64,000 bases of DNA from Lewinellaceae bacterium (GTDB taxonomy: Bacteria; Bacteroidota; Bacteroidia; Chitinophagales; Saprospiraceae), in assembly GCA_020636435.1 (NCBI GenBank), contig JACJXX010000002.1:4402001-4466000 (forward strand), read 5' to 3'. The notes under the pieces were generated by a model. It worked only from the letters and a program-made list of their open reading frames with translations, did no database searches and had not been told where the DNA came from. The translations under genes and the position numbers were made by a program. Below are positions 36,490 to 44,657 of the stretch, piece by piece (position 1 is the first letter of the stretch; each line of letters opens with the position of its first letter).

Positions 36490-38385
36490 CTATTTTGGCC
36501 GGCGAATTCGAAGGCACATTTCCTTCGCTGCCCAATCCGGGCGTTCTACGGCCGGGCGGCGGAAGCCTACCTTGCGCGTGGGGTGGAGGGGCCGCTCCGG
36601 CTCCAGGCCATCCTGGTTTAAAGGAAAAGTATCGAACTCGTCCGTGCAGATGATCAGTTTGAAGTATTCTTCGATCGTTGCACCGCTCTGATGATCGTCC
36701 ACTTCCAGTGAGATCGTCCGGTAGGGATGGCCGTCGTAGAGGTCGAACGCCCAGGCTTCCTGCCCCGGTTCCAGCGCCTGTTTGGGCAGGAGTTGGTTGG
36801 TGATGCCAAAGTCGGCGGACAGGTAGAGCAGGCTTACCCAAAGGGAGCGGCGGCCGGTGTTTTTCACCTTAAACTGGAAGGCAGGCCGATGCCATTCGCC
36901 GCCGCCTTGCCGGTACTCAAAATCATTGGCACCCCGCCAGTCCAGCAGTTCGGCCGGCGCATCATCCTCATAATTGCCGGCGTCCGTAGCGCGGAAGAGA
37001 GAAATGTCCACTTCTTCCTCCCTGATGCTGCTGGCCGGATTGGACAACTGCAGCAGTTGCCGCCACCGGGCCACCGTCTCCAGGCGGTTGAGGAAATCGG
37101 TGGCGGAGGCCAGGGAATAGCCCTGCACCTTTTGGAAAAGGGGGAGCTTGCCTTCATCGAAGAGCAGGCTCAGGAAGTAGGCGCCGTCTCGGGCGTGGAT
37201 CAGATAATCCGCCTGGCTTTTATCCGAAACCATTCTAAATATGCCGGAACCCTTTTGTTGCAACAGCTCCCGAAGTAGTTTCAACCCTTCCGGCTCGCCG
37301 TCCTCCGCAAAGGCGAGGTTCAACCCGGGGCTGGCCAGTTGTTCCGGGATGGCTGCATACTGCCTTTCTTTGTCCAGCCCTTCCGCTCCTTCTACCTGCG
37401 AGCAGTTGGCCAGGACTTTGGCTACCCGGATGCGGTGGCCGGCATCCTTCAACCGGAAAACCGTCCGGAAGGATTCATCGCCCTCCCGGATGCCGTGGAT
37501 GGCGCCGGCATTCAATATCCAGCCCAGTTTTTTATCGTAAGAAATAAGGTAGGCAGGCGCGCCCCCCGCAATGGCGCCGGAAAGAAAGAGTTGTTTTTTA
37601 TCGGCCTCCACCGCCGCATCCAACTGGGCGGATTGATCCCGCACGATGGCTTTCACCCGCAGGTTTACCCGGCTGGCCAGCTCGGCGTAGGAGAGCTGGC
37701 CATTGGTTTGCTGAAGGGCTTCCAGCAGGCAATAGGAAAATACGCCCCTCGGCGCCCCTTTGTAGAACACCTCCTTGGCCGTCTCCGAATCCCGCGCCGC
37801 CGAGAGGTGCACATAGCGGCCCCGGGGCGGGCTGTAGCGCCCCTCCCCTGCCGGCTTGAAGTGCTCAAAGCCCAGGTACTGCTCGGGCAAGGCCGCCGGC
37901 CCGGCTTCGCGAATGAGCCGCTCTTTGACGCCCCGGGTGATGTTGCCCGAATGGCAGCAGTCGGTAATGGCCAAAAAGTGCACTTCCCTGCCCTCGGTGG
38001 CCTGCCAGATCAGGAAGGACAGTTCTTTATCCATCAGGTCGCGCCCGCCCGGCCGGCGGCTGTCCCAGCACACCATCGATTCGATCATGCCGCCGGGCGC
38101 CAGGTGCCGGAAGGCCTCCGGGGCTTCGCAGCAGGAGCCGTGCCCGGCGAAGAAAAACAGGCAGGCATCGCCCTTTTCTGCTTGCCCGAAATGCTCAAAG
38201 CCTTTGATCAGGTTGTCGCGGGTGGCTTGTTCGTCGATCAATTCCAGGGGTTGAAAGGCGCAACCGGCGGCCTGGCAATGGGCGGCCAGGTATGCTTTGG
38301 CTTCCTGCACATCGTGGATGCATCCATCCAGCTTATGGGCGGGGTAATCGTTGATGGCGACGAGCAGGGCGTAAAGGGTTTTCAT
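36490..38385 (-). CDS. Caspase-family (metacaspase-like, C14) protein with C-terminal extension
   Basis: 631 residues from the ATG at 38383-38385 (MKTLYALLVAINDYP). The p20-like peptidase domain (about 1-260) keeps the dyad: His82 in FFFAGHGS and Cys144 in ITDCCHSG. The long C-terminal part (about 265-631) resembles the DUF4384-type extension of bacterial caspases (GDESFRTVFRLKDAG; FQFKVKNTGRRSLWVSLLYLSADFGITNQLLP). Such proteins are cytoplasmic Arg/Lys- or other-specific proteases linked to regulated proteolysis or cell death. The role here is open. No signal peptide. The divergent gene beyond the 38386-38980 gap is a small unknown. Confidence 0.88.
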   Translation of the reverse strand: MKTLYALLVAINDYPAHKLDGCIHDVQEAKAYLAAHCQAAGCAFQPLELIDEQATRDNLIKGFEHFGQAEKGDACLFFFAGHGSCCEAPEAFRHLAPGGMIESMVCWDSRRPGGRDLMDKELSFLIWQATEGREVHFLAITDCCHSGNITRGVKERLIREAGPAALPEQYLGFEHFKPAGEGRYSPPRGRYVHLSAARDSETAKEVFYKGAPRGVFSYCLLEALQQTNGQLSYAELASRVNLRVKAIVRDQSAQLDAAVEADKKQLFLSGAIAGGAPAYLISYDKKLGWILNAGAIHGIREGDESFRTVFRLKDAGHRIRVAKVLANCSQVEGAEGLDKERQYAAIPEQLASPGLNLAFAEDGEPEGLKLLRELLQQKGSGIFRMVSDKSQADYLIHARDGAYFLSLLFDEGKLPLFQKVQGYSLASATDFLNRLETVARWRQLLQLSNPASSIREEEVDISLFRATDAGNYEDDAPAELLDWRGANDFEYRQGGGEWHRPAFQFKVKNTGRRSLWVSLLYLSADFGITNQLLPKQALEPGQEAWAFDLYDGHPYRTISLEVDDHQSGATIEEYFKLIICTDEFDTFPLNQDGLEPERPLHPTRKVGFRRPAVERPDWAAKEMCLRIRRPK

Positions 38386-38455
38386 GGTGTTTAGCAGTTT
38401 GGCCGGTGGCAAACAAAGTTAAGTCATTATACCGCAATTTCCACTGCTTACTTAC

Positions 38456-38630
38456 TACTACTTTGTTACTTTAACGGGAGCGCGGATCTCCAGGTCCGCG
38501 ATAACCTGCTTCGAGCAGGTTTTTAGTAAACATTTGCCTTTTTAAGAGGCTGCCCGAGGCAGCCTTCGCGGACCTGGAGGTCCGCACTCCAGTACTCGGG
38601 CCGGCTAAATTTTAAAGTAACAAAGTAGTA
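38456..38630. mobile_element. MITE-like element with 19-bp perfect terminal inverted repeats
   Basis: TACTACTTTGTTACTTTAA (38456-38474) is exactly complementary to 38612-38630. Inside, CGCGGATCTCCAGGTCCGCG (38481-38500) pairs with 38567-38586 with two mismatches. Two smaller hairpins sit in the centre (AACCTGCT/AGCAGGTT at 38503-38521 and AGGCTGC/GCAGCCT at 38547-38564). It is non-coding, 175 bp. No clear target duplication was seen. Confidence 0.7.
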
Positions 38631-38774
38631 TTACCGTGAAAGCTTATACTTATAAACAGGTAGAAAAAATTACCCATTTCCGTAGAGGGTAGGGCTGTGA
38701 GCAAATTCAGACCTTTGCCTTAGAAAGTGGCCTGACGACTTGCCCCAAGGGTGCCAAAAGACAATCGGCTGGCC

Positions 38775-38898
38775 GGCTATCTGTCTAAGATTGGACAAAG
38801 GTTGCCGGGATGTGTACGATGTACGGGCCCAACGGCGGTCCTGGGTTGTGTAGGATGTACGAAGCCCCACTTGGCTGTCCAACGTTAAAATGGTAGCC
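38775..38898. repeat. GGCTA...TAGCC intergenic element, copy 1
   Basis: 124 bp. Begins GGCTATCTGTCTAAGATTGG and ends with TGTCCAACGTTAAAATGGTA then GCC; the ends are imperfect inverted repeats. The core has TGTGTACGATGTACGGG. Confidence 0.75.
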
Positions 38899-38980
38899 GG
38901 CTGGCCACTTCAGGAAGCGTTATAACCAGAAAATCAGTATCTTAGCAAGGACTAAAAAACAACCTAAACCTACTGCCCAG

Positions 38981-39376
38981 ATGAAACTATACAAACCTCA
39001 GGTACAGATCGTCCGCCGCACCAATATCGGAGCGCCCAATGAATACTTCCTGCACGCCGTCACTTTCTGCGACAAGAGCAACTACCGGGCTGCCGGCTTT
39101 GAGCTGGACACCGCCTTGGTGGAAGAGGGGCTGCTGACGGTCGGGCTAAAGATTTTTCAGGATGTTTCTATCCCGGAATTCAACTACCTCACCCCGGTAG
39201 TGCACACCATCGAACTGGGGCCGTTGGCCTTTCCCGACGACGACGGCATCATCACGGCCGAAGCTATCCTCAGTGCGGGGACCCGGAATCTCAACGCCGC
39301 AGCCGAGACGGATGACAAAAACACGAGCACGGTGAGCTCCACCGAGGCGGATGAAGCAGGAAGGCCTATTCCCTAA
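38981..39376 (+). CDS. Small hypothetical protein
   Basis: 131 residues (MKLYKPQVQIVRRTNIGAPNEYFLHA...). No signal peptide, membrane segment or recognised family. The first 95 residues look like a compact alpha/beta fold (CDKSNYRAAGFELDTALVEEGLLTVGLKIFQD); the tail (about 100-131) is polar and probably disordered. It is flanked on both sides by copies of the same intergenic element and lies between the caspase-like gene (divergent) and the TPR kinase gene (same strand, 191 bp on). Confidence 0.6.
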   Translation: MKLYKPQVQIVRRTNIGAPNEYFLHAVTFCDKSNYRAAGFELDTALVEEGLLTVGLKIFQDVSIPEFNYLTPVVHTIELGPLAFPDDDGIITAEAILSAGTRNLNAAAETDDKNTSTVSSTEADEAGRPIP

Positions 39377-39379
39377 TTT

Positions 39380-39518
39380 GGCTACCTGTCTTAGGTTGGA
39401 CAGACGTTGCCAGAGAGGTGGTGTACGATGTACGGGCGCGGTGGCGGCATGGGCTGTGTACGATGTACGGGGCCAACCAAGGCCGGGCCTCCGGTTGTCC
39501 AACCTTAGAATGGTAGCC
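39380..39518. repeat. GGCTA...TAGCC intergenic element, copy 2
   Basis: 139 bp. Begins GGCTACCTGTCTTAGGTTGG (then ACA) and ends TGTCCAACCTTAGAATGGTA then GCC. The core has GTGTACGATGTACGGG twice. It starts 3 bp after the stop of the preceding gene. Confidence 0.8.
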
Positions 39519-39567
39519 CTTGATTTTTGCAACGTCATCATTTTAATAGTTTTCATTCCCCACAACC

Positions 39568-41646
39568 ATGAAACATATACTACTCCTGTTCCTGTTCGCA
39601 AGCCTGGGCTACCAGGCGTCGGAAGCGCAGGAAATAAACGTGATAAACCTGAGCTACGAAGAGCTTTTGTCCTACCTGCAGGACCCGGCCACCTCGGAGG
39701 AACTCCGCCTGGAAGTGCTCAATGAACTGGCTTTTGATTTTTGGAATATCCCCGGATACCAGGATACGGCCCGGCAATGGGCGCAGGAAGCCCTGGCGCT
39801 GGCACAAAAACTCAACGACCGCAAAGGGCAAAGCGACGCCCTCAACCGGCTGGGGTTGCTGGCCGACAGCGGCGGCCAACCGGACAGTTCCCTCCTATTC
39901 TTCGAGCAAGCCCTGGCCATCCGGCTGAGCCTGGGCCTTAAGCGGGGCGCAGCCAACATCTACAACAACCTCGGCAACCTGTTCAAACGGCAGGAAGGCG
40001 GCGCTCAAAAGGCCGTCGGCTACTACCGGCAGGGATTAGACGTGCTGAGCGGCGAAGACAGCAATACGGACGGCGCCCGCCTGCACAACAACCTGGGCGG
40101 CCTGTACACGACCATGGGGGACTACAGCCGGGCCAGCCACCACCTGGAGCAGGCGCGCCTCATTTACGATTCTCTAAACAACAGCCATGGCCTGGGGCTC
40201 TACCTGATCAATAAAGGCATCTATTACCAGGCGCTCAACAACCATGCTGCGGCAGAACAGGCCTTTCGGGAAGGCCTGGCAATCTTCCAGGAACGGGGTG
40301 AGGAAAAATACATCGGCAAGTGCCTCAACTCCCTCGGCAACCACTATTTTTACCTGGATAGCTTCAGCCAGGCGCTGGCTTTTTACGGCCAGGCGCTCGA
40401 ACTGAAAAAACTGGAAGGCGACGACCTCGCCTCCATCATTCGCAACAAAGGGGCCATCTTTGTCGAAACCGGCCAATTGGATAAGGCCCTCCATAATTTC
40501 AACAATGGGCTGGAGGCCTTCACCCGCATGGGCGACCGGCGGGAAGTGGCGGATATTCATTTCAACATAGGCAGGATTTACGCCGAAAAGGGGGATTACG
40601 ACACCGCCATACGGCAGTACGAAAAGTGCCTGGAGATGCTGCAATCCCTGCAACTGCCTGCCCTGAAGAGCCAGGCTCTGCTTCACCTCTCCATCGCCCA
40701 CCAGGAAAAGGGCGAACTTCAGAAGGCGCTGCAATACAACAACCAGTATTTTCTGGCGCGCGACAGCCTGGAGAAGAACCAGGTAGAAGGGCTGAACCAG
40801 GAGGTCAACCTGGAGAAAGCCTACAATCTGGCCCTTGTAAAACTCTCCGAAGAGGAAAAACAAAGGATAATCTATTATGGCCTGATCGGCTTTCTGGCCG
40901 TTTGGCTGCTCTTCCTCGGGGCGGCCCTTTATGCTTTTATCAACCGCAAGCGGGAACAGGTGGCCCAACTGAAACTGGAAGAAGCCGTCAGCCAGCAGGA
41001 GCTGGACCGCGCCTACGCCTACATCGACGGGCGGGACGAGGAGCGCCAGCGCATCGGCCAGGACCTCCACGACCGCCTGGGCAGCATGCTTTCCATGGCA
41101 AAGATGAAATTTACTACGCTGGACTCCAAAATGGAAACCTTCCAGGCCGAAAACCGGGAGCAGTTCGAAAAGGGCGCCGAACTCCTCGACCAGGCCGTGG
41201 ATGAACTGCGGCAGATTTCTTACAACCTGCAATCCGGCATCATTGCCAAGTTCGGCCTGAAAGCACAACTGGAAGCCACCGCCGAAGACCTGCGAGACAC
41301 CGGCCAACTGAAAGTGGAACTGTCTACGCACGGCCTCCAGGAGCACCTCAGCAGCAAGCTCGAAATACAAATCTACCGCATCATTCAGGAACTGGCTACC
41401 AACGTCATCAAACACGCCAAAGCCAAAAAACTGAGCCTTCAGGTCAACCGCTTCGACGGGATGGCCAACATCATGGTGGAAGACGACGGGCAGGGCTTCG
41501 ACCTGGAACGCGCCCTGCTGGACGGCGGCATGGGGCTGAAAAATGTGGAATCCCGCGTCAATAAACTGGACGGCGAAATGAAGATCGACTCCGCCAAAGG
41601 GCGGGGAACGACTGTGATGATCGATATACCTATTCAGGAGGAATAA
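39568..41646 (+). CDS. TPR-domain sensor histidine kinase (HisKA_3/NarX-DesK type)
   Basis: 692 residues. A signal peptide (MKHILLLFLFASLGYQASEAQ) and an exported TPR array (about 45-420, e.g. ADSGGQPDSSLLFFEQALAIRL) are followed by one membrane helix (about 430-452: YYGLIGFLAVWLLFLGAALYAF) and a coiled linker. The HisKA_3 phosphoacceptor is His501 in RIGQDLHDRLGSMLSMAKM. The HATPase domain has QELATNVIKHAKAKK and VEDDGQGFD. This fold is common in Bacteroidota, where the TPR part senses an unknown protein or wall signal. The regulator gene follows on the same strand after 192 bp. Confidence 0.92.
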   Translation: MKHILLLFLFASLGYQASEAQEINVINLSYEELLSYLQDPATSEELRLEVLNELAFDFWNIPGYQDTARQWAQEALALAQKLNDRKGQSDALNRLGLLADSGGQPDSSLLFFEQALAIRLSLGLKRGAANIYNNLGNLFKRQEGGAQKAVGYYRQGLDVLSGEDSNTDGARLHNNLGGLYTTMGDYSRASHHLEQARLIYDSLNNSHGLGLYLINKGIYYQALNNHAAAEQAFREGLAIFQERGEEKYIGKCLNSLGNHYFYLDSFSQALAFYGQALELKKLEGDDLASIIRNKGAIFVETGQLDKALHNFNNGLEAFTRMGDRREVADIHFNIGRIYAEKGDYDTAIRQYEKCLEMLQSLQLPALKSQALLHLSIAHQEKGELQKALQYNNQYFLARDSLEKNQVEGLNQEVNLEKAYNLALVKLSEEEKQRIIYYGLIGFLAVWLLFLGAALYAFINRKREQVAQLKLEEAVSQQELDRAYAYIDGRDEERQRIGQDLHDRLGSMLSMAKMKFTTLDSKMETFQAENREQFEKGAELLDQAVDELRQISYNLQSGIIAKFGLKAQLEATAEDLRDTGQLKVELSTHGLQEHLSSKLEIQIYRIIQELATNVIKHAKAKKLSLQVNRFDGMANIMVEDDGQGFDLERALLDGGMGLKNVESRVNKLDGEMKIDSAKGRGTTVMIDIPIQEE

Positions 41647-41649
41647 CTC

Positions 41650-41806
41650 GGCTATCCCTCTAATGCTGGACAGAAATTGCCGGGGCTATGTACGGTGTAC
41701 GGGGCCAATGGTAGCCTGGGTTGTGTACGCCTGCCTGCTCGGCCGTGGCCTCACAGGCAGGGTGGACGTAGCCACCCATTAGCAGTCCAACCTTAGAATG
41801 GCAGCC
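41650..41806. repeat. GGCTA...TAGCC intergenic element, copy 3
   Basis: 157 bp between kinase and regulator genes. Begins GGCTATCCCTCTAATGCTGG and ends AGTCCAACCTTAGAATGGCA then GCC. The core has ATGTACGGTGTACGGGG plus an extra insert with CCTGCCTG...CAGGCAGG, which can form its own hairpin. Confidence 0.75.
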
Positions 41807-41838
41807 AATAACTCAAAACAACTAAAATCCAATCAACC

Positions 41839-42462
41839 ATGATCAGAGTACTCATTGCCGATGACCATAAGATAACGACCGATGGCATACAGGCTTTCCT
41901 GGAAAAAGAGCCGGGCATTGAGGTGGCCGGCGTGGCCAGCAATGGCCAGCAGGTCCTGAAAATACTGGAAAAACAGGCGGTAGACGTGGCCGTGCTGGAC
42001 ATCAGCATGCCCGTCATGGACGGCATCGAAACAACCCGGGCCATCGTCAGCCAATACCCAAAGACCAAAGTGGTCGTCCTCAGCATGTTCAAAAAGAAGG
42101 CCTTCGTGAAGGGGATGCTGGACGCCGGCGCCATGGGTTACGTCCTCAAGGACAACAGCAAGGAGGCTCTGGTCTTCGCTATCCACTCCGTGAGCCGGGG
42201 CGCCCGCATCATCCCGCCCGAGATACTGGACATTTACTTCTCCGGGCCGCCCAGGGAGGAAGAGGAAGCGATTAACCTGACGGAACGAGAGCTGGAAATC
42301 GTCTGCCTGCTGGCCGAGGGCCTGACCGCCCGGGAAATCGGCGAGGCGCTGAACATCGCCAAGGTGACGGTGGAGACGCACATCCGCAACGCCAAGAGCA
42401 AGCTGGGGATTAACCGGAAAGCGCAGTTGGTGCGGTGGGCGATTGATAAGGGGGTTTGTTAG
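41839..42462 (+). CDS. NarL/FixJ-family response regulator
   Basis: 207 residues. Receiver domain with phosphoacceptor Asp54 (AVLDISMPVMDG). LuxR-type helix-turn-helix at about 147-191 (LTERELEIVCLLAEGLTAREIGEAL...VTVETHIRNAKSKLGI). It is the partner of the upstream TPR kinase. The last residues (LVRWAIDKGVC) are typical for the family. Confidence 0.94.
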   Translation: MIRVLIADDHKITTDGIQAFLEKEPGIEVAGVASNGQQVLKILEKQAVDVAVLDISMPVMDGIETTRAIVSQYPKTKVVVLSMFKKKAFVKGMLDAGAMGYVLKDNSKEALVFAIHSVSRGARIIPPEILDIYFSGPPREEEEAINLTERELEIVCLLAEGLTAREIGEALNIAKVTVETHIRNAKSKLGINRKAQLVRWAIDKGVC

Positions 42463-42476
42463 GGGCAGGAGGGGTG

Positions 42477-42503
42477 TTGAGGTTGAGGTTGAGGTTGAGG
42501 TTG
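42477..42503. repeat. GTTGAG hexamer repeat
   Basis: About four and a half copies of GTTGAG lie directly upstream of the DUF559 gene, between it and the regulator stop. Confidence 0.7.
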
Positions 42504-42552
42504 GCTTGCCGAGCGTACCCACTACAAAGACATCCTAAACTTCGCCCGCGAA

Positions 42553-42882
42553 ATGAGAAAAAACCAGACTCCTGCCGAGCAGTTCTTCTGGGAGAAGGTT
42601 CGCAACCGGCGGTTTATGGGCAAGAAATTTACCCGGCAGTACATCATAGAGCATGCAGAGATACAGGGAAATAAGTCTTTTTTTATCCCTGATTTTCACT
42701 GCCATGAAAAGAGGCTGATCGTCGAATTGGACGGTGGGATACACGAGCAGCAAGTAGAGTATGACAAGATTCGGGAGGATATTTTGAGGGATATGGGGTT
42801 TATCTTTCTCCGCTTCCGGAATGAGGAGGTGCTGGAGTCATGGGATAGGGTGGCGGAGCGGCTGAGGGAGGCGCTGGGGTAG
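42553..42882 (+). CDS. DUF559 endonuclease-like protein, N-terminus uncertain
   Basis: 109 residues from the ATG (MRKNQTPAEQFFWEKVRNRRF). The PD-(D/E)XK-type core is present: IPDFHCHEKRLIVELDGGIH and FIFLRFRNEEVLE. Similar to VSR-like DUF559 proteins that are widespread in Bacteroidota; function unproven. In frame upstream of the ATG the sequence reads HYKDILNFARE, which looks like the normal N-terminus of the family, so the true gene may start earlier (an alternative codon) or may have lost its start to the hexamer repeat. Confidence 0.75.
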   Translation: MRKNQTPAEQFFWEKVRNRRFMGKKFTRQYIIEHAEIQGNKSFFIPDFHCHEKRLIVELDGGIHEQQVEYDKIREDILRDMGFIFLRFRNEEVLESWDRVAERLREALG

Positions 42883-43357
42883 AACTCACCCCCGCCCGGA
42901 ACGAGTCCGGGACAGGCTCTCTCTTTAGTTATCGGGGGGTTGCCGGGAAGAGAGCGGAGACGGGAGCCGCCGCCGCGGAGTCCTGCGCTGGGCGAAGCCC
43001 CCTCTTCCATAGGGCTTGCGTTAGACCTAAGAGGGGGTTGGGGGAGTTCAAATACCCTGCCGAGGCATAAGAGAGCCTGTTCCGAACTCGTTTCAGAAGG
43101 GTTTGGGGGAGTTCAAATGCCCGCAAGAACCCCACAACTACCTACAAACAAGTACTCCCAAATCCCCATAAACCATGATACTGCCTGTGAAAGCTTCCAG
43201 TTATCTTTGTATCAGGCATTTACCCCGTTGAAAAACACCTTGTATTATCCCATTAACCGGCCGGTGGCTTTGCTGCCGGTTTTTTTTGTAAAAAAAGGAG
43301 TTCCTGCTTACCTGGGACAACGCTTTATTAGTATTTTTAAGAACAAACACTAACCCT
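42883..43357. other. Intergenic region without a protein gene
   Basis: It contains two copies of GGGGGAGTTCAAAT (about 43034 and 43103) around an AGAGCCTGTTCCGAACTCG segment, and the promoter/terminator pair at 43202-43287. A weak -7-like word lies near 43330. No coding region is supported. Confidence 0.5.
43202..43287 (+). ncRNA. Candidate small RNA or leader: promoter-like box followed by intrinsic terminator
   Basis: TATCTTTG (43202-43209) fits the -7 consensus TAnnTTTG exactly. About 45 bp later AACCGGC (43255-43261), a 13-base loop and GCCGGTT (43275-43281) form a stem ending in eight T residues (43280-43287). The predicted transcript would be about 75 nt. No clear -33 TTTG at the right distance was found. 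It could be an independent sRNA or an attenuator for the gene at 43358. Confidence 0.35.
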
Positions 43358-44449
43358 ATGAGAAACTACACGTACGCACGCCACTATCTATTATGGGCGG
43401 CCCTCGCCTTTTCTCTGCCCATCCACGCCGGCATTACCTTCCGCATCTACACCGGCGGGCCGCAGGCCGGGGAGGTCCACGTCGACAGCCCGGAAGGGCA
43501 TTACATTTATTTTCGGACCGATTTTCAAAATGACAAGATGCCCGACGGCTTTTGCGGCATCCGCTGGTCGGCCTACGAGGCGGACGAGCTGGCCTGGTAC
43601 TGGGGCAACCCCGGGCGGATGGCGCTCTTGCCGGCCAACGGGGCGCACACCCGGGAGCTGTCGTACATGGCGCAGCACAGCAGTTGCAGCAAAGAGCTGC
43701 AGCACAACCGCTTCCACACTCCCAGCACCCCGGACGGGCAGGCGCCGCCCGACGCCCAGTTGCTGGTGGTGGAAGTCGATGGTTGGGAAAATGTCGCCTT
43801 CACCAACCACCGGCTCAGCCCGCTGCCTTTCCCCCAGCCTAAACCGGAGGGGGCCTCCGCGGATATCTGCCGGCGCTACCCGGGTTTTTGCGAATACAGC
43901 CCCGGCCTGGCGCGCGCCTACGACGACCCCTGCCAGCACGCCACCTACGGCAACCTGATCTGCCAACTGCTGCCCGCTGCCCAGGCCAGCCTCATCCGCA
44001 CCATCGACCTGACCTGCTCTTTGGCGGGCCTCCAGGCCAGGATGCAGGAAGATATGCTGCTCATTTACAGCAACAGGGGCCTGAAGCGCCTGAAAGCCAC
44101 CGTGCAGGAGAGCCAGGAACGCATGGCGCTCATCCAGTACCAGTTCGGGCAGCTACAGGATACTTACCGTCGGCTGGACCTACCCCTGCAGCAGCTCAGT
44201 CAACTGCCGTTCAGCCATTATGCTCATACGACCTTGTTTACCCAACTCGGCCTGGCTAAAGTCTGGCTGGACCGATGCCAGGAAAAACTGGCCGCTATCC
44301 ACGCCGCCGCCAACAGCCAATACGGGCAGCCGGGCCAGCAGGACCTGGATGCCATGGACGCCTGCCGCCAACGGGCCCACTATCATCTTCAGGAGGCCCG
44401 GTTTTGGATGGAACGGCAGTATGCCTGGGTGATGCCGATGGAGCGGTAG
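43358..44449 (+). CDS. Secreted hypothetical protein
   Basis: 363 residues. The signal peptide covers about residues 1-25 (RHYLLWAALAFSLPIHAGITF). The N-terminal half (to about 170) is cysteine-containing and aromatic (GHYIYFRTDFQNDKMPDGFCGIRWSAYEADELAWYWGN). The C-terminal half (about 195-350) is helical, possibly coiled coil (LKRLKATVQESQERMALIQYQFGQLQDTYRRL). No family recognised; no sorting domain seen. Confidence 0.7.
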   Translation: MRNYTYARHYLLWAALAFSLPIHAGITFRIYTGGPQAGEVHVDSPEGHYIYFRTDFQNDKMPDGFCGIRWSAYEADELAWYWGNPGRMALLPANGAHTRELSYMAQHSSCSKELQHNRFHTPSTPDGQAPPDAQLLVVEVDGWENVAFTNHRLSPLPFPQPKPEGASADICRRYPGFCEYSPGLARAYDDPCQHATYGNLICQLLPAAQASLIRTIDLTCSLAGLQARMQEDMLLIYSNRGLKRLKATVQESQERMALIQYQFGQLQDTYRRLDLPLQQLSQLPFSHYAHTTLFTQLGLAKVWLDRCQEKLAAIHAAANSQYGQPGQQDLDAMDACRQRAHYHLQEARFWMERQYAWVMPMER

Positions 44450-44457
44450 GGGGAGTA

Positions 44458-44601
44458 GTGTATCAGTGTATCAGTGTATCAGTGGTTCAGTATATCAGTG
44501 GTTCAGTGGTTCAGTGTATCAGTGGTTCAGTGTATCAGTGGTTCAGTGGTTCAGTGGTTCAGTGTATCAGTGGTTCAGTGGTTCAGTGGTTCAGTGGTTC
44601 A
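44458..44601. repeat. Octamer tandem repeat (GTGTATCA/GTGGTTCA), 18 units
   Basis: Eighteen consecutive 8-bp units, either GTGTATCA or GTGGTTCA (one GTATATCA), begin 9 bp after the stop at 44449. The period of 8 keeps three frames open by chance, which explains long spurious open frames here. Confidence 0.92.
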
Positions 44602-44657
44602 GTGTTCGATGGTTGCCCAACCATGCACCCATGAACCAGTGTTCCATTGCCGCCACT

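Larger units (their letters stand above)
38386..38980. other. Repeat-rich gap between the caspase-like gene and the 131-residue gene
   Basis: No gene is supported. The gap holds a 175-bp element with terminal inverted repeats (38456-38630) and one copy of the GGCTA...TAGCC element (38775-38898). It ends with a possible -7 word (TATCTTAG near 38938) before the ATG at 38981. Confidence 0.6.

Noticed and set aside
37339..38394. 351-residue plus-strand frame opposite the caspase-like gene
   Set aside because: It overlaps the catalytic domain of the caspase-like gene in antisense and shows no domain.
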